A stretch of 64,000 nt of DNA from Pseudonocardia sp. TRM90224. GTDB lineage: Bacteria > Actinomycetota > Actinomycetes > Mycobacteriales > Pseudonocardiaceae. The DNA is taken from NCBI RefSeq assembly GCF_021245725.1, contig NZ_JAJGSX010000010.1:62001-126000 (forward strand), written 5' to 3'. Shown piece after piece: positions 1 through 7,782 of this stretch. How positions within the stretch are numbered: position 1 is the stretch's first letter; each line of letters begins with the position of its first letter. Both the position numbers and the translations under genes were made by a program. Below the pieces are notes generated by a model, which saw only the letters and a program-made list of their open reading frames with translations, had not been told where the DNA came from and searched no databases.

Positions 1-147
1 CACAGCGTCATCGTCCTGAAGCGGTCGATGAGCAGCGGCTTCGCCGGCATCGACAACCCGCTCTTCTACGCGGAGAACACCTCGATGCTCTTCGGCGACG
101 CCAAGAAGTCGGTGGCCGAGGTGACGGAGGAGCTCAAGGCGCTCTAG
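1..147 (+). CDS. pntB: NAD(P) transhydrogenase beta subunit, C-terminal end (partial)
   Basis: Only the last 48 codons are in the window; the frame is open from base 1 to a TAG at 145-147. The peptide reads through [20 protein letters not shown] and then [17 protein letters not shown], which is the conserved end of the NADP(H)-binding domain III of PntB. The family protein is an inner-membrane proton-translocating transhydrogenase that couples NADH and NADPH pools to the proton gradient. The family assignment is firm for such a short piece. The gene ends just before a long perfect inverted repeat that separates it from the convergent TetR gene. Confidence 0.85.
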   Translation, partial: HSVIVLKRSMSSGFAGIDNPLFYAENTSMLFGDAKKSVAEVTEELKAL

Positions 148-164
148 CCACCGCAGGTCACACA

Positions 165-220
165 ACACAGCATGGTGCCGTCACACAGGTCACGACCTGT
201 GTGACGGCACCATGCTGTGT
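165..220. terminator. Perfect 27-bp inverted repeat, bidirectional terminator
   Basis: Arms 165-191 and 194-220 are exact reverse complements with only two bases between them. The repeat lies between the stop codons of convergent pntB and the TetR gene, so it probably ends transcription from both sides. There is no T-run. It is unusually long and perfect for a terminator. Confidence 0.75.
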
Positions 221-226
221 GTGCGG

Positions 227-823
227 TCAGTCTCCTGAGAACAGGCCGCGCACCAGGCCGTCCACTCTGCGGCGTAGGGCCGCCGCGTCGATCGGCTCGC
301 CGGCGACCGCCTTGCTCAGCGCGAGGCCGTCGATGCATCCGACGAGGTCGACGATCCGGGCGTGGCTGTCGGCCAGCCCGAGGCCCGCGACCTGCGTCTC
401 GACGACGGTGATCACCCGGTCGGCCGCCTCTGCGAGCACCTTGCGCAGTTCGGGGCGACGGGCCGACTCCAGGAGCAGCTCGTGGCGCGCCAGCAGCCGG
501 TCGCGGTCGTGCGTCGCCCAGCCGTGCACGGCCGCGAACACGCGCTCGCCAAGCTGCTCGAGCGCGGCCGCGGGGTCGTCGGTCGGGCCGCTCGGATCGT
601 TCGGGCCGCTGGGATCGCTCGGGTCGCCGACCTCGTCGAGGGTCAGCGCAGCCATGCGTTCCACGCACCCCTGCAGCAACGCGGCACGGGTGCGGAAGTA
701 GTAGGACGTCGATCCCTCCGCGATCTCCGCCTCGCGGTCGACCGCGCGGTGGGTGAGTCCACGCATCCCGGAGCGGGCCAGTACGGTCAGCGCCGCATCG
801 GCGAGTTGATCACGTCGGTCCAT
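227..823 (-). CDS. TetR/AcrR family transcriptional regulator
   Basis: 198 residues, the usual TetR length. Residues about 8-55 form the TetR DNA-binding domain, including the helix-turn-helix and the SYYFRTRAALL stretch typical of helix 4; the rest is the variable ligand-binding half. A short DPSDPSGPNDPSGPTDDP linker (near residues 68-85) is an odd low-complexity insertion. The gene is divergent from the SDR gene at 887, with 63 bp between them containing nested palindromes, so it most likely represses itself and the SDR gene. The ligand is unknown. The ATG at 823 follows a GGGAGGG ribosome-binding site. Confidence 0.85.
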   Translation of the reverse strand: MDRRDQLADAALTVLARSGMRGLTHRAVDREAEIAEGSTSYYFRTRAALLQGCVERMAALTLDEVGDPSDPSGPNDPSGPTDDPAAALEQLGERVFAAVHGWATHDRDRLLARHELLLESARRPELRKVLAEAADRVITVVETQVAGLGLADSHARIVDLVGCIDGLALSKAVAGEPIDAAALRRRVDGLVRGLFSGD

Positions 824-831
824 TGCGGCTC

Positions 832-880
832 CCTCCCTCTACGGGTGTAGAGTACACCCCACTACAGATGTAGAGGGAGG
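832..880. promoter_or_regulatory. Operator/promoter region between TetR and SDR genes
   Basis: Several palindromes are nested here. CCTCCCTCTAC at 832-842 is matched by GTAGAGGGAGG at 870-880. GGGTGTA-gag-TACACCC lies at 843-859. CTACAgaTGTAG lies at 862-873, and a related CTACggGTGTAG at 839-850. The outer repeat also supplies the GGGAGGG ribosome-binding sites of both divergent genes. A TetR dimer bound here would cover both promoters. That the neighbouring TetR is the binder is inferred. Confidence 0.65.
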
Positions 881-886
881 GTTCGG

Positions 887-1840
887 ATGGGCGTCCATGT
901 CGTTGTCGGTGCGAGCGGGGGCACGGGCAGCGCGGTCTGCGCCGAGCTGCTCGCGGCCGGCCACACCGTCCGCGCGGTGAACAGGTCGGGTCGCGGTGCG
1001 CCGGCGGGTACCGAGCCGGTAGCGGCCGACGCGTCCGACAGCGCGCTCATGCGGTCGGTGTGCGCGGGAGCCGACGTCGTCTACCACTGCGTGAACCCGC
1101 CGTTCGAGCGGTGGCGCTCGGTGTTCCCCGTCGCGACGCGCGCGCTGATCGAGGCGGCCGGCGCCGCCGGCGCCCGGCTCGTGTTCGCCGACGACACCTG
1201 GATGTACGGCGAGGTCGACGGGCCGATGCGGGAGGACACCCCGCACCGCCCGGTGAGCGAGAAGGGTGTGCTGCGCGCCTGGCTCGCCGAGATGCTGCTC
1301 GGCGCGCACGCGCGCGGCGAGGTCGAGGTCGTGATCGGGCGGGCCCCGGAGCTCTACGGGCCAAACGTCGAGTCGCTGCTCGGCGCGGCGATCTTCGCTG
1401 CGGCCGTCAAGGGCAAGACGGCCCGCTGGCCCGGCGCGCTCGACCTGCCGCTGACCGCGGTGTACATCGGCGATTTCGCGAGGTCGCTCGTGACGCTCGG
1501 CACCCACCACGCCGCCGCGGGTGCTGCATGGCACGTCCCCGTCCCGCCTGCGACGACGGCGCGCGGGTTCATGACGGAGGTGTTCCGGCAGGCGGGCAAC
1601 GAAGCGCGGATCGGCCAGATCCCACCGGCGTTGCTCACGGCGCTGAAGCTCTTCTCGCCCGTCGTCCGCGAAGGTGCGGACCTGCTCTACCAGTTCGAGC
1701 GGCCGTTCCTGGTCGACGACTCGCGCTACCGCAGCGTCATCGGCGGGGTGGCGACGGGCTGGGTGGACGGCATCGCGAGCACGTTGGCGTGGTACCGCGG
1801 CGACCCGGAACGCACGCGGGTGCGGCTGCTCCCGCGCTGA
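887..1840 (+). CDS. NAD(P)-dependent epimerase/dehydratase-like SDR
   Basis: 317 residues. The N-terminus is a Rossmann nucleotide-binding motif, GASGGTGSA at residues 8-16, followed by beta-strand/loop patterns of the extended or atypical SDR (epimerase/NmrA-like) group. The DDTWMYGEVDGPM region near residue 103 aligns with the active-site tyrosine region of epimerases, although a classical YxxxK is not evident. The substrate cannot be read from the sequence. The ATG at 887 follows GGGAGGG. It is divergent from, and probably controlled by, the TetR regulator at 227-823. A cytosolic oxidoreductase is the safest call. Confidence 0.8.
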   Translation: MGVHVVVGASGGTGSAVCAELLAAGHTVRAVNRSGRGAPAGTEPVAADASDSALMRSVCAGADVVYHCVNPPFERWRSVFPVATRALIEAAGAAGARLVFADDTWMYGEVDGPMREDTPHRPVSEKGVLRAWLAEMLLGAHARGEVEVVIGRAPELYGPNVESLLGAAIFAAAVKGKTARWPGALDLPLTAVYIGDFARSLVTLGTHHAAAGAAWHVPVPPATTARGFMTEVFRQAGNEARIGQIPPALLTALKLFSPVVREGADLLYQFERPFLVDDSRYRSVIGGVATGWVDGIASTLAWYRGDPERTRVRLLPR

Positions 1841-1855
1841 CCCCGGGGGTAAGCC

Positions 1856-1916
1856 GTCGACAACGACGTTATGGCTGTTTGTGAACGCTCACATCAGCCA
1901 CAACGTCGTTGTCGAC
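1856..1916. terminator. Long hairpin between SDR and MFS genes
   Basis: Arms 1856-1877 and 1895-1916 (22 bp) pair with one wobble, and the loop holds a further short TGTGA/TCACA pairing. The right arm and loop lie inside the last 15 codons of the MFS gene, whose stop is at 1869-1871. The hairpin probably terminates both convergent genes. Confidence 0.7.
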
Positions 1917-3185
1917 GGGCTCCTCCGGTTCCAGCGGGTGCGCGATCTCGTCGGCAGGCAGCCGCCAGCCGACGATCGCGGCCAGCGCGAGGAACACGGG
2001 GATGGCGCCGGCCAGCACGAACGTCGTCGGCACGCCGACCCACTCGCCGATGGGGCCGGCGATGGCCATCGACACCGGCATCAGCGCGAGCGAGACGAAG
2101 AAGTCGAGGCTGGAGACCCGGCCGATCAGGTGGGGCGGGACGCGCCGCTGCAGCAGCGTCCCCCAGATGACCATCGCGGCCGAGCCGGTGAACCCGACGA
2201 CGAACGACGCCGTCCCCATCAGCCACAGCTGGCCGGTGAGGCCGATGACGGCGAGCGGCAGCGCGCCCGCTCCCCACAGCATCAGCATCACCGTGAGGTA
2301 GCGCCGCGGCATCCGGAACGACGACACCACGATCGAGCCGATGGCGCCGCCGATCCCGAAGGCGCTCAGCACGAACGCGAACCCGCCCGCGCCGGTGCCG
2401 GTCTGGTCGCGGACCGCGAACGGCAGCAGCACCTCCAGCGGTCCGATGATCACCAGCACGTACAGGGTCGCGAAGGCGAGCGTCGCGAACAGCCACCCCG
2501 TCCGGAAGAGGTAGGCGAAACCTTCCTTGAGGTCGCGCAGCACCGAAGTGCTCTCCGTTGCCTGGACCGGCAGCGCGCGCATCACCAGCAGTGTGAGCAG
2601 GGCGATCCCGTAGATGCCGCCCGCGATGAGGATCGACCAGCCGGGTGCGAACCAGCCGACCAGCACGCCGGCGAGCGCCGGGCCGAGCGCCTGCTGCGTG
2701 ATCGGGCGCAGTGCGCCTTCCACGCCGTTCGCGGCGAGCAGCTCGTCGGGCGGCAGCAAGGTCGGCAGGAGCGCCGTGTAGGCGGGGAAGAAGAACGCCT
2801 CCCCGGCCCCGCCGACGAACGCGATCACAACGAGGTGCCACAGCTGCAGCGTGCCCGTCACGGCGAGCGTTCCGGTGGTGACGGCGATGACGACGCGGAT
2901 GATCTCGACGGCGATCAGCAGCGCGCGCCGGGGCAGCCGGTCGGCCGCGACCCCGCCGATGAGGACGCTGAGCAGGATGCCGAAGCTCGACGACGCCGCG
3001 ACGAACGACAGCTCCGTCGGACCCCCGCCGATGTCGATGACCTGCCAGACCAGCGCGACGATCCACATGCCGCTCGCGAAGAGCGAGAACGCCATCGAGG
3101 TGACGAGCAGCCGGTAGTCGCGATGGCGGAACGGGCGCAGCGCGCGGGGCAGCGAGCGGGTCGCGGAAGGCTCTGCGGAGGTCAT
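1869..3185 (-). CDS. MFS transporter (EntS/MFS_3-like)
   Basis: About 438 residues with 12 hydrophobic segments. It begins with the PFRHRDYRLLVTS pattern and has a typical MFS loop (DRLPRRALLI) after the second segment, resembling the enterobactin-exporter/drug-efflux group of the major facilitator superfamily in the cytoplasmic membrane. The substrate is unknown. The ATG at 3185 is chosen; a GTG nine bases further upstream (3194) is also in frame. The last residues (DNDVVADVSVHKQP) are encoded inside the terminator stem at 1856-1916, so the C-terminal tail is probably not under functional constraint. Confidence 0.85.
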   Translation of the reverse strand: MTSAEPSATRSLPRALRPFRHRDYRLLVTSMAFSLFASGMWIVALVWQVIDIGGGPTELSFVAASSSFGILLSVLIGGVAADRLPRRALLIAVEIIRVVIAVTTGTLAVTGTLQLWHLVVIAFVGGAGEAFFFPAYTALLPTLLPPDELLAANGVEGALRPITQQALGPALAGVLVGWFAPGWSILIAGGIYGIALLTLLVMRALPVQATESTSVLRDLKEGFAYLFRTGWLFATLAFATLYVLVIIGPLEVLLPFAVRDQTGTGAGGFAFVLSAFGIGGAIGSIVVSSFRMPRRYLTVMLMLWGAGALPLAVIGLTGQLWLMGTASFVVGFTGSAAMVIWGTLLQRRVPPHLIGRVSSLDFFVSLALMPVSMAIAGPIGEWVGVPTTFVLAGAIPVFLALAAIVGWRLPADEIAHPLEPEEPVDNDVVADVSVHKQP

Positions 3186-3323
3186 GGTTCCCACGTAACG
3201 ATGTGAAGTCGAGTGCAGGTCAAGAGCGACGTTAGCGACAAAATGCCCGTCGGTGCGCCCTATTACCCCGGGTCGTCGGTGTCACGGAGACGCGCTTCTG
3301 TGGACGATGGAGGTGTGGAGGCC

Positions 3324-3770
3324 ATGGACGACGTTGGTGATGGCGACCGCACGCCGGTGCGCCCCGAGGACATGCGAGCCGGTGACGCCGACCGGGAGAA
3401 GGTGCTCGACCGGCTGCGGATCGCGCACGTCGAGGGCAGGCTCGACGTGCTCGAGTTCGACGAGCGGGTGGCGGCGGCCCTCGCGGCGCGGACCTACGGC
3501 GAGCTCGAGAAGCTGACCGTCGATCTCCCGGAGCCGAAGAAGTCGAAGTCGGTCGAGCCCCGGACGGCCGCGGCGGCGCCGACGAAGGGCGACGACGACT
3601 TCCGGCAGGCGGTCACGGCGTGGGCCGGGGTCAGTGCGGTCACCTTCACGATCTGGCTCATCACCGTGCTCGTGAACGGGCTCATCTACCCGTGGTTCCT
3701 GTGGGTCGCCGGGCCGTGGGGGATGATCATCCTCGTCGTGTGGATCAGCCGGCGGCTGCGGCGCGGGTAA
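3324..3770 (+). CDS. DUF1707 (SHOCT-like) domain membrane protein
   Basis: 148 residues from the ATG at 3324, which has GGAGG at 3309-3313; an in-frame GTG at 3300 is an alternative. Residues about 10-60 ([21 protein letters not shown], then [22 protein letters not shown]) are a clear DUF1707 domain, common in actinobacterial envelope and regulatory proteins. Two C-terminal hydrophobic segments ([20 protein letters not shown] and [13 protein letters not shown]) make a membrane hairpin. The function is unknown. It stands alone between the MFS gene and the infA operon. Confidence 0.8.
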   Translation: MDDVGDGDRTPVRPEDMRAGDADREKVLDRLRIAHVEGRLDVLEFDERVAAALAARTYGELEKLTVDLPEPKKSKSVEPRTAAAAPTKGDDDFRQAVTAWAGVSAVTFTIWLITVLVNGLIYPWFLWVAGPWGMIILVVWISRRLRRG

Positions 3771-3829
3771 GGTGCGGGGCCAGCGCCTCGCGCGACATAC
3801 CCCATGTGCGGGCCCGTGCGCAACGGACG

Positions 3830-3835
3830 TACACT
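3830..3835 (+). promoter_or_regulatory. Candidate -10 box (TACACT) for the infA operon
   Basis: TACACT fits the actinobacterial TANNNT pattern and is the best -10 candidate in the 199 bp before infA. No good -35 is visible. It would give a leader of about 128 nt. Confidence 0.4.
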
Positions 3836-3969
3836 GGTGTTTCGGCGCGCCTCTTGCCGCCGGTTCCGTCGTGCCTCCCGCACCTCACGGTCCCGGAGCT
3901 GCGGCGTGCCTGCACGGGCAAGCAGCACGATTCCGAGAGTACGCACACCTGTCACGGAACGCGGAGGAC

Positions 3970-4191
3970 ATGGCCAAGAAAGACGGGGCGATCGAGGTCG
4001 AGGGCCGGGTCGTCGAACCCCTGCCGAACGCGATGTTCCGCGTGGAGCTGGAGAACGGGCACCGAGTTCTCGCGCACATCAGCGGGAAGATGAGGCAGCA
4101 CTACATCCGAATCCTCCCCGAGGACCGGGTGGTCGTTGAGTTGTCCCCGTACGACCTCACCCGCGGCCGCATCGTCTACCGCTACAAGTGA
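3970..4191 (+). CDS. infA: Translation initiation factor IF-1
   Basis: 73 residues, the full family length. The sequence ([20 protein letters not shown], then [20 protein letters not shown], ending GRIVYRYK) is the S1-like OB fold of IF-1, which binds the 30S A site with IF-2 and IF-3 during initiation. The ATG at 3970 has GGAGGA just upstream; a longer open frame from 3772 is not conserved-looking. It is the first gene of the infA-rpmJ-rpsM-rpsK-rpsD-rpoA-rplQ group. Confidence 0.98.
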   Translation: MAKKDGAIEVEGRVVEPLPNAMFRVELENGHRVLAHISGKMRQHYIRILPEDRVVVELSPYDLTRGRIVYRYK

Positions 4192-4216
4192 TCACCGAGA
4201 GACTGAGAGTACGGAC

Positions 4217-4330
4217 GTGAAGGTCCAACCGAGCGTCAAGAAGATCTGCGACAAGTGCAAGGTGATCCGCCGTCACGGCCGGGTCATGGTGATCTGCGAG
4301 AACCTGCGCCACAAGCAGCGCCAGGGCTGA
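4217..4330 (+). CDS. rpmJ: 50S ribosomal protein L36
   Basis: 37 residues from a GTG at 4217. Cysteines at 11, 14 and 27 and histidine at 32 make the zinc-binding set of the C+ form of L36. The remaining lysine/arginine-rich sequence matches the family throughout. It lies 25 bp after infA and is co-transcribed. Confidence 0.97.
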   Translation: MKVQPSVKKICDKCKVIRRHGRVMVICENLRHKQRQG

Positions 4331-4406
4331 TCACCCGCACGTCGCGGGCGACGCACGCAACACAGAGGCACCCGACGCACCTACCGCGCCACACGGGCGC
4401 AAGCAC

Positions 4407-4425
4407 CCCCGGAACCAGGCCGGGG
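4407..4425 (+). other. Small hairpin in the rpmJ-rpsM spacer
   Basis: CCCCGG-aaccagg-CCGGGG can form a 6-bp stem in the 166-bp spacer before rpsM. It could be an intercistronic processing or regulatory structure; nothing else is recognised in the spacer. Confidence 0.35.
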
Positions 4426-4496
4426 CCCGGAAGCGAGTCGACCGGGACGGACGTCGGGAAGACCTGGCTACGAGAACGACAGGAGAACACCGCCGC

Positions 4497-4877
4497 ATGG
4501 CACGACTCGTCGGCGTCGACCTCCCCCGCGACAAGCGGATGGAGATCGCGCTCACCTACATCTACGGGGTAGGACGCACCCGCTCGAAGGAGATCCTGGC
4601 TGCGACCGGGATCGACAAGGACCTCCGGTCGAAGGATCTGACCGACGAGGACCTGACGGCCCTTCGCGATTACATCGAGAACAACCTCCGCGTCGAGGGC
4701 GACCTGCGCCGTGAGGTGCAGGCCGACATCCGCCGGAAGATCGAGATCGGCTGCTACCAGGGGATCCGGCACCGCCGGGGCCTGCCGGTGCGCGGCCAGC
4801 GCACCAAGACCAACGCCCGCGGCCGCAAGGGACCGAAGAAGACGGTCGCCGGCAAGAAGAAGGCAGGTAAGAAGTAA
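4497..4877 (+). CDS. rpsM: 30S ribosomal protein S13
   Basis: 126 residues starting [20 protein letters not shown], with the helix-two-turn-helix core and the basic [18 protein letters not shown] tail typical of S13, which sits in the 30S head and contacts the P-site tRNA and the 50S subunit. The ATG at 4497 has AGGAGA upstream. Its TAA overlaps the next ATG by one base (4877), so translation is coupled to rpsK. Confidence 0.98.
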   Translation: MARLVGVDLPRDKRMEIALTYIYGVGRTRSKEILAATGIDKDLRSKDLTDEDLTALRDYIENNLRVEGDLRREVQADIRRKIEIGCYQGIRHRRGLPVRGQRTKTNARGRKGPKKTVAGKKKAGKK

Positions 4878-5284
4878 TGCCGCCCCGCACTCGCCAGCAG
4901 GCCGGGCCCAAGAAGGTCCGCCGCAAGGAGAAGAAGAACGTCGCCGTGGGCCACGCCCACATCAAGAGCACGTTCAACAACACGATCGTCTCGATCACCG
5001 ACCCGACCGGTGCCGTGATCGCGTGGGCCTCCGCGGGCCACGTCGGTTTCAAGGGTTCGCGCAAGTCGACCCCGTTCGCCGCGCAGATGGCAGCGGAGAA
5101 CGCCGCCCGCAAGGCGGCCGAGCACGGCATGAAGAAGGTCGACGTGTTCGTCAAGGGTCCCGGCTCCGGCCGCGAGACCGCGATCCGTTCCCTGCAGGCG
5201 GCCGGCCTCGAGGTCGGCACGATCTCCGACGTCACCCCGCAGCCGCACAACGGCTGCCGTCCGCCCAAGCGGCGCAGGGTCTAG
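4877..5284 (+). CDS. rpsK: 30S ribosomal protein S11
   Basis: 135 residues with the S11 core ([18 protein letters not shown] and [20 protein letters not shown]) and the invariant [20 protein letters not shown] C-terminus. It lies on the 30S platform near the mRNA exit. It is translationally coupled to rpsM by a TAATG overlap and is followed 17 bp later by rpsD. Confidence 0.98.
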   Translation: MPPRTRQQAGPKKVRRKEKKNVAVGHAHIKSTFNNTIVSITDPTGAVIAWASAGHVGFKGSRKSTPFAAQMAAENAARKAAEHGMKKVDVFVKGPGSGRETAIRSLQAAGLEVGTISDVTPQPHNGCRPPKRRRV

Positions 5285-5301
5285 GGGAGGAGTAGCTAGA
5301 T

Positions 5302-5907
5302 ATGGCTCGTTACACCGGACCCATGACCCGCAAGTCCCGCCGGCTGAAGGTCGACCTCGTCGGCGGCGACCAGGCGTTCGAGCGCCGTCCCTACCCGCCC
5401 GGCCAGCACGGCCGGATCCGGATCAAGGAGACGGAGTTCCTCCTCCAGTCGCAGGAGAAGCAGAAGGCCCGCTTCGCCTACGGCGTGCTGGAGAAGCAGT
5501 TCTCCCTCTACTACAAGGAAGCCAACAGGCGCACCGGCAAGACCGGTGACAACCTGCTGCAGATCCTCGAGTCGCGGCTGGACAACGTCGTGTACCGGGC
5601 CGGGCTGGCCCGCACGCGGCGGATGGCCCGGCAGCTGGTGAACCACGGCCACTTCCTGGTCAACGGCCAGAAGGTGGACATCCCCAGCTTCCGCGTCAGC
5701 CAGTACGACGTGATCGATGTGCGGCCGAAGTCGCTGGCGACCGACCCGTTCATCATCGCGAAGGAGCTCGTCGGCGACCGCCCGGTCCCGGCGTGGCTCC
5801 AGGTCGTGCCCTCGACACTGCGGATCCTCGTGCACCAGCTCCCCGAGCGGGCGCAGATCGACACGCAGGTCAACGAGCAGCTGATCGTCGAGCTCTACTC
5901 CAAGTAG
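5302..5907 (+). CDS. rpsD: 30S ribosomal protein S4
   Basis: 201 residues, the family length. It has the N-terminal S4 domain followed by the RNA-binding S4 fold around residues 91-150 (SRLDNVVYRAGLARTRRMAR, NHGHFLVNGQKVDIPSF), ending in the usual VELYSK. It nucleates 30S assembly on 16S rRNA. The ATG at 5302 has GGGAGGAG upstream. The N-terminus (MARYTGPMTRKSRRLKVDL) lacks the zinc-ribbon cysteines found in C+ forms. Confidence 0.98.
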   Translation: MARYTGPMTRKSRRLKVDLVGGDQAFERRPYPPGQHGRIRIKETEFLLQSQEKQKARFAYGVLEKQFSLYYKEANRRTGKTGDNLLQILESRLDNVVYRAGLARTRRMARQLVNHGHFLVNGQKVDIPSFRVSQYDVIDVRPKSLATDPFIIAKELVGDRPVPAWLQVVPSTLRILVHQLPERAQIDTQVNEQLIVELYSK

Positions 5908-5930
5908 TTCCTTGTAGCGGAGCTCGACAC

Positions 5931-5957
5931 CCCCGCCACCGCAGGGAGGTGGCGGGG
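5931..5957 (+). other. Intercistronic hairpin between rpsD and rpoA
   Basis: CCCCGCCACC at 5931-5940 pairs perfectly with GGTGGCGGGG at 5948-5957 across a 7-nt loop. No T-run follows, so it may be an attenuator, a stability element or a partial terminator that adjusts rpoA relative to the ribosomal protein genes. Confidence 0.55.
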
Positions 5958-6010
5958 CCCACTGCGGCATCAAATAGCGGTTGCCGCAGGCCTGAAGGAG
6001 GCACCCACCC

Positions 6011-7057
6011 ATGCTGATCTCTCAGCGCCCCACATTGACCGAGGACTCGGTCGTCGACACCCGCTCCCGGTTCGTCATCGAGCCGCTGGAGCCCGGGTTC
6101 GGCTACACGCTGGGCAACTCGCTCCGGCGCACGCTCCTGTCGTCCATCCCCGGAGCGGCGGTGACCAGCATCCGCATCGACGGCGTGCTGCACGAGTTCA
6201 CCACCGTCCCCGGTGTGAAGGAGGACGTCACCGACATCATCCTCAACCTCAAGGAGCTGGTCGTCAGCTCCGAGGAGGACGAGCCGGTGACCATGTACCT
6301 GCGCAAGCAGGGCCCCGGCCCGGTCACGGCCGGCGACATCGTGCCCCCCGCCGGGGTCACGGTGCACAACCCGGACCTGCACATCGCCACGCTGAACGAC
6401 AAGGGCCGCCTCGAAGTGGAGCTCGTCGTCGAGCGCGGGCGTGGCTACGTCCCGGCCATGCAGAACAAGGCCACCGGCGCCGAGATCGGCCGCATCCCGG
6501 TCGACTCGATCTACTCGCCGGTGCTGAAGGTGACCTACAAGGTCGAGGCCACCCGTGTCGAGCAGCGCACCGACTTCGACAAGCTGGTGCTGGACGTCGA
6601 GACCAAGCCCTCGATCACCCCTCGCGACGCGCTGGCCTCGGCCGGCAAGACGCTCGTCGAGCTGTTCGGGCTCGCCCGCGAGCTGAACGTCGACGCCGAG
6701 GGCATCGAGATCGGCCCGTCGCCGCAGGAGGCCGACACCATCGCGGCCTTCGCGATGCCGATCGAGGAGCTGGACCTCACCGTCCGCTCGTACAACTGCC
6801 TCAAGCGTGAGGGCATCCACACCGTGGGTGAGCTGGTCGGCCGCAGCGAGGCCGACCTGCTCGACATCCGCAACTTCGGCGCGAAGTCGATCGACGAGGT
6901 CAAGATGAAGCTCGTCGGCCTCGGGCTCGCGCTGAAGGACAGCCCGCCCGGATTCGACCCGTCGGCCGCGGCCGTCGAGTACGGCTCCGAAGGGTTCGAC
7001 CCCGACCAGCCGTTCGGGGACGACGGCCAGGACTACGCAGAAACGGAGCAGTTGTAG
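6011..7057 (+). CDS. rpoA: DNA-directed RNA polymerase alpha subunit
   Basis: 348 residues. The N-terminal domain (residues about 20-230; [20 protein letters not shown] is the dimerisation signature) assembles the polymerase. The C-terminal domain (about 255-320; [20 protein letters not shown], then [15 protein letters not shown]) binds UP elements and activators. An acidic tail follows. The ATG at 6011 has AAGGAGG at the right distance. Its stop lies 2 bp before rplQ. Confidence 0.98.
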   Translation: MLISQRPTLTEDSVVDTRSRFVIEPLEPGFGYTLGNSLRRTLLSSIPGAAVTSIRIDGVLHEFTTVPGVKEDVTDIILNLKELVVSSEEDEPVTMYLRKQGPGPVTAGDIVPPAGVTVHNPDLHIATLNDKGRLEVELVVERGRGYVPAMQNKATGAEIGRIPVDSIYSPVLKVTYKVEATRVEQRTDFDKLVLDVETKPSITPRDALASAGKTLVELFGLARELNVDAEGIEIGPSPQEADTIAAFAMPIEELDLTVRSYNCLKREGIHTVGELVGRSEADLLDIRNFGAKSIDEVKMKLVGLGLALKDSPPGFDPSAAAVEYGSEGFDPDQPFGDDGQDYAETEQL

Positions 7058-7059
7058 CC

Positions 7060-7782
7060 ATGCCTCAGCCCACCAAGGGGCCCCGCCTCGGCGGTTCGCC
7101 CGCGCACCAGCGGCTGATCCTGGCCAACCTGGCGACGTCGCTGTTCGAGCACGGTCGGATCACCACCACCGAGGCCAAGGCGAAGCGGCTGCGTCCGTAC
7201 GCGGAGCGGCTGATCACCAAGGCGAAGCGCGGCGATCTGCACAACATCCGCGAGATCGCCAAGGTGATCAGGGACAAGGACATCATCCACCGCCTTGTCA
7301 CCGACATCGGTCCGTTCTTCGCCGACCGCAACGGCGGCTACACCCGGATCACGAAGACGCTGCCGCGCAAGGGCGACAACGCCCCCATGGCAGTGATCGA
7401 GCTGGTCTCGCAGAAGACCGTCACCGACGAGGCCGAGCGCGCTCGCCGGGTCGCGTCGTCGCAGAAGAAGGCGGCTGCTGCGAAGACCGAGGAGAAGGTC
7501 GAGGACAAGGCGGTCGAGGCTCCGGCCGAGACCGAGGAGTCGGCTTCCACCGAGGACGCGCCGTACGGCGAGGGCAGCCACGCCCCGCTGGACGACCCGG
7601 CCGAGGCTCCCGAGGGCTTCGAGATCAAGGGCAACGCCGATTCGATGCTCTACCACGTGCCCGGTTCGTCGCACTACGACCGCACCGTGGCCGAGGTCTG
7701 GTTCGCGACCCCGGAGGCCGCCGAGGCCGCCGGGTTCTCGCTGCCCGCCTCGCAGCGTGAGGACTCCTCCACCGAGGAGTGA
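7060..7782 (+). CDS. rplQ: 50S ribosomal protein L17 with C-terminal extension
   Basis: 240 residues, about twice the length of the E. coli protein. Residues 1-125 are canonical L17 ([35 protein letters not shown]). An acidic Ala/Glu/Lys-rich linker follows. Residues about 188-232 form a compact motif with [19 protein letters not shown] and [16 protein letters not shown], which resembles the short sunset domain found at the ends of several actinobacterial proteins. The role of this add-on is not known to me. The stop overlaps the truA start. Confidence 0.95.
   Translation: MPQPTKGPRLGGSPAHQRLILANLATSLFEHGRITTTEAKAKRLRPYAERLITKAKRGDLHNIREIAKVIRDKDIIHRLVTDIGPFFADRNGGYTRITKTLPRKGDNAPMAVIELVSQKTVTDEAERARRVASSQKKAAAAKTEEKVEDKAVEAPAETEESASTEDAPYGEGSHAPLDDPAEAPEGFEIKGNADSMLYHVPGSSHYDRTVAEVWFATPEAAEAAGFSLPASQREDSSTEE

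Noticed and set aside
1880..1895. TGTGA...TCACA resembling a CRP site
   Set aside because: The spacing is 4 rather than 6 bp, and the sequence is the inner part of the terminator hairpin between convergent genes.
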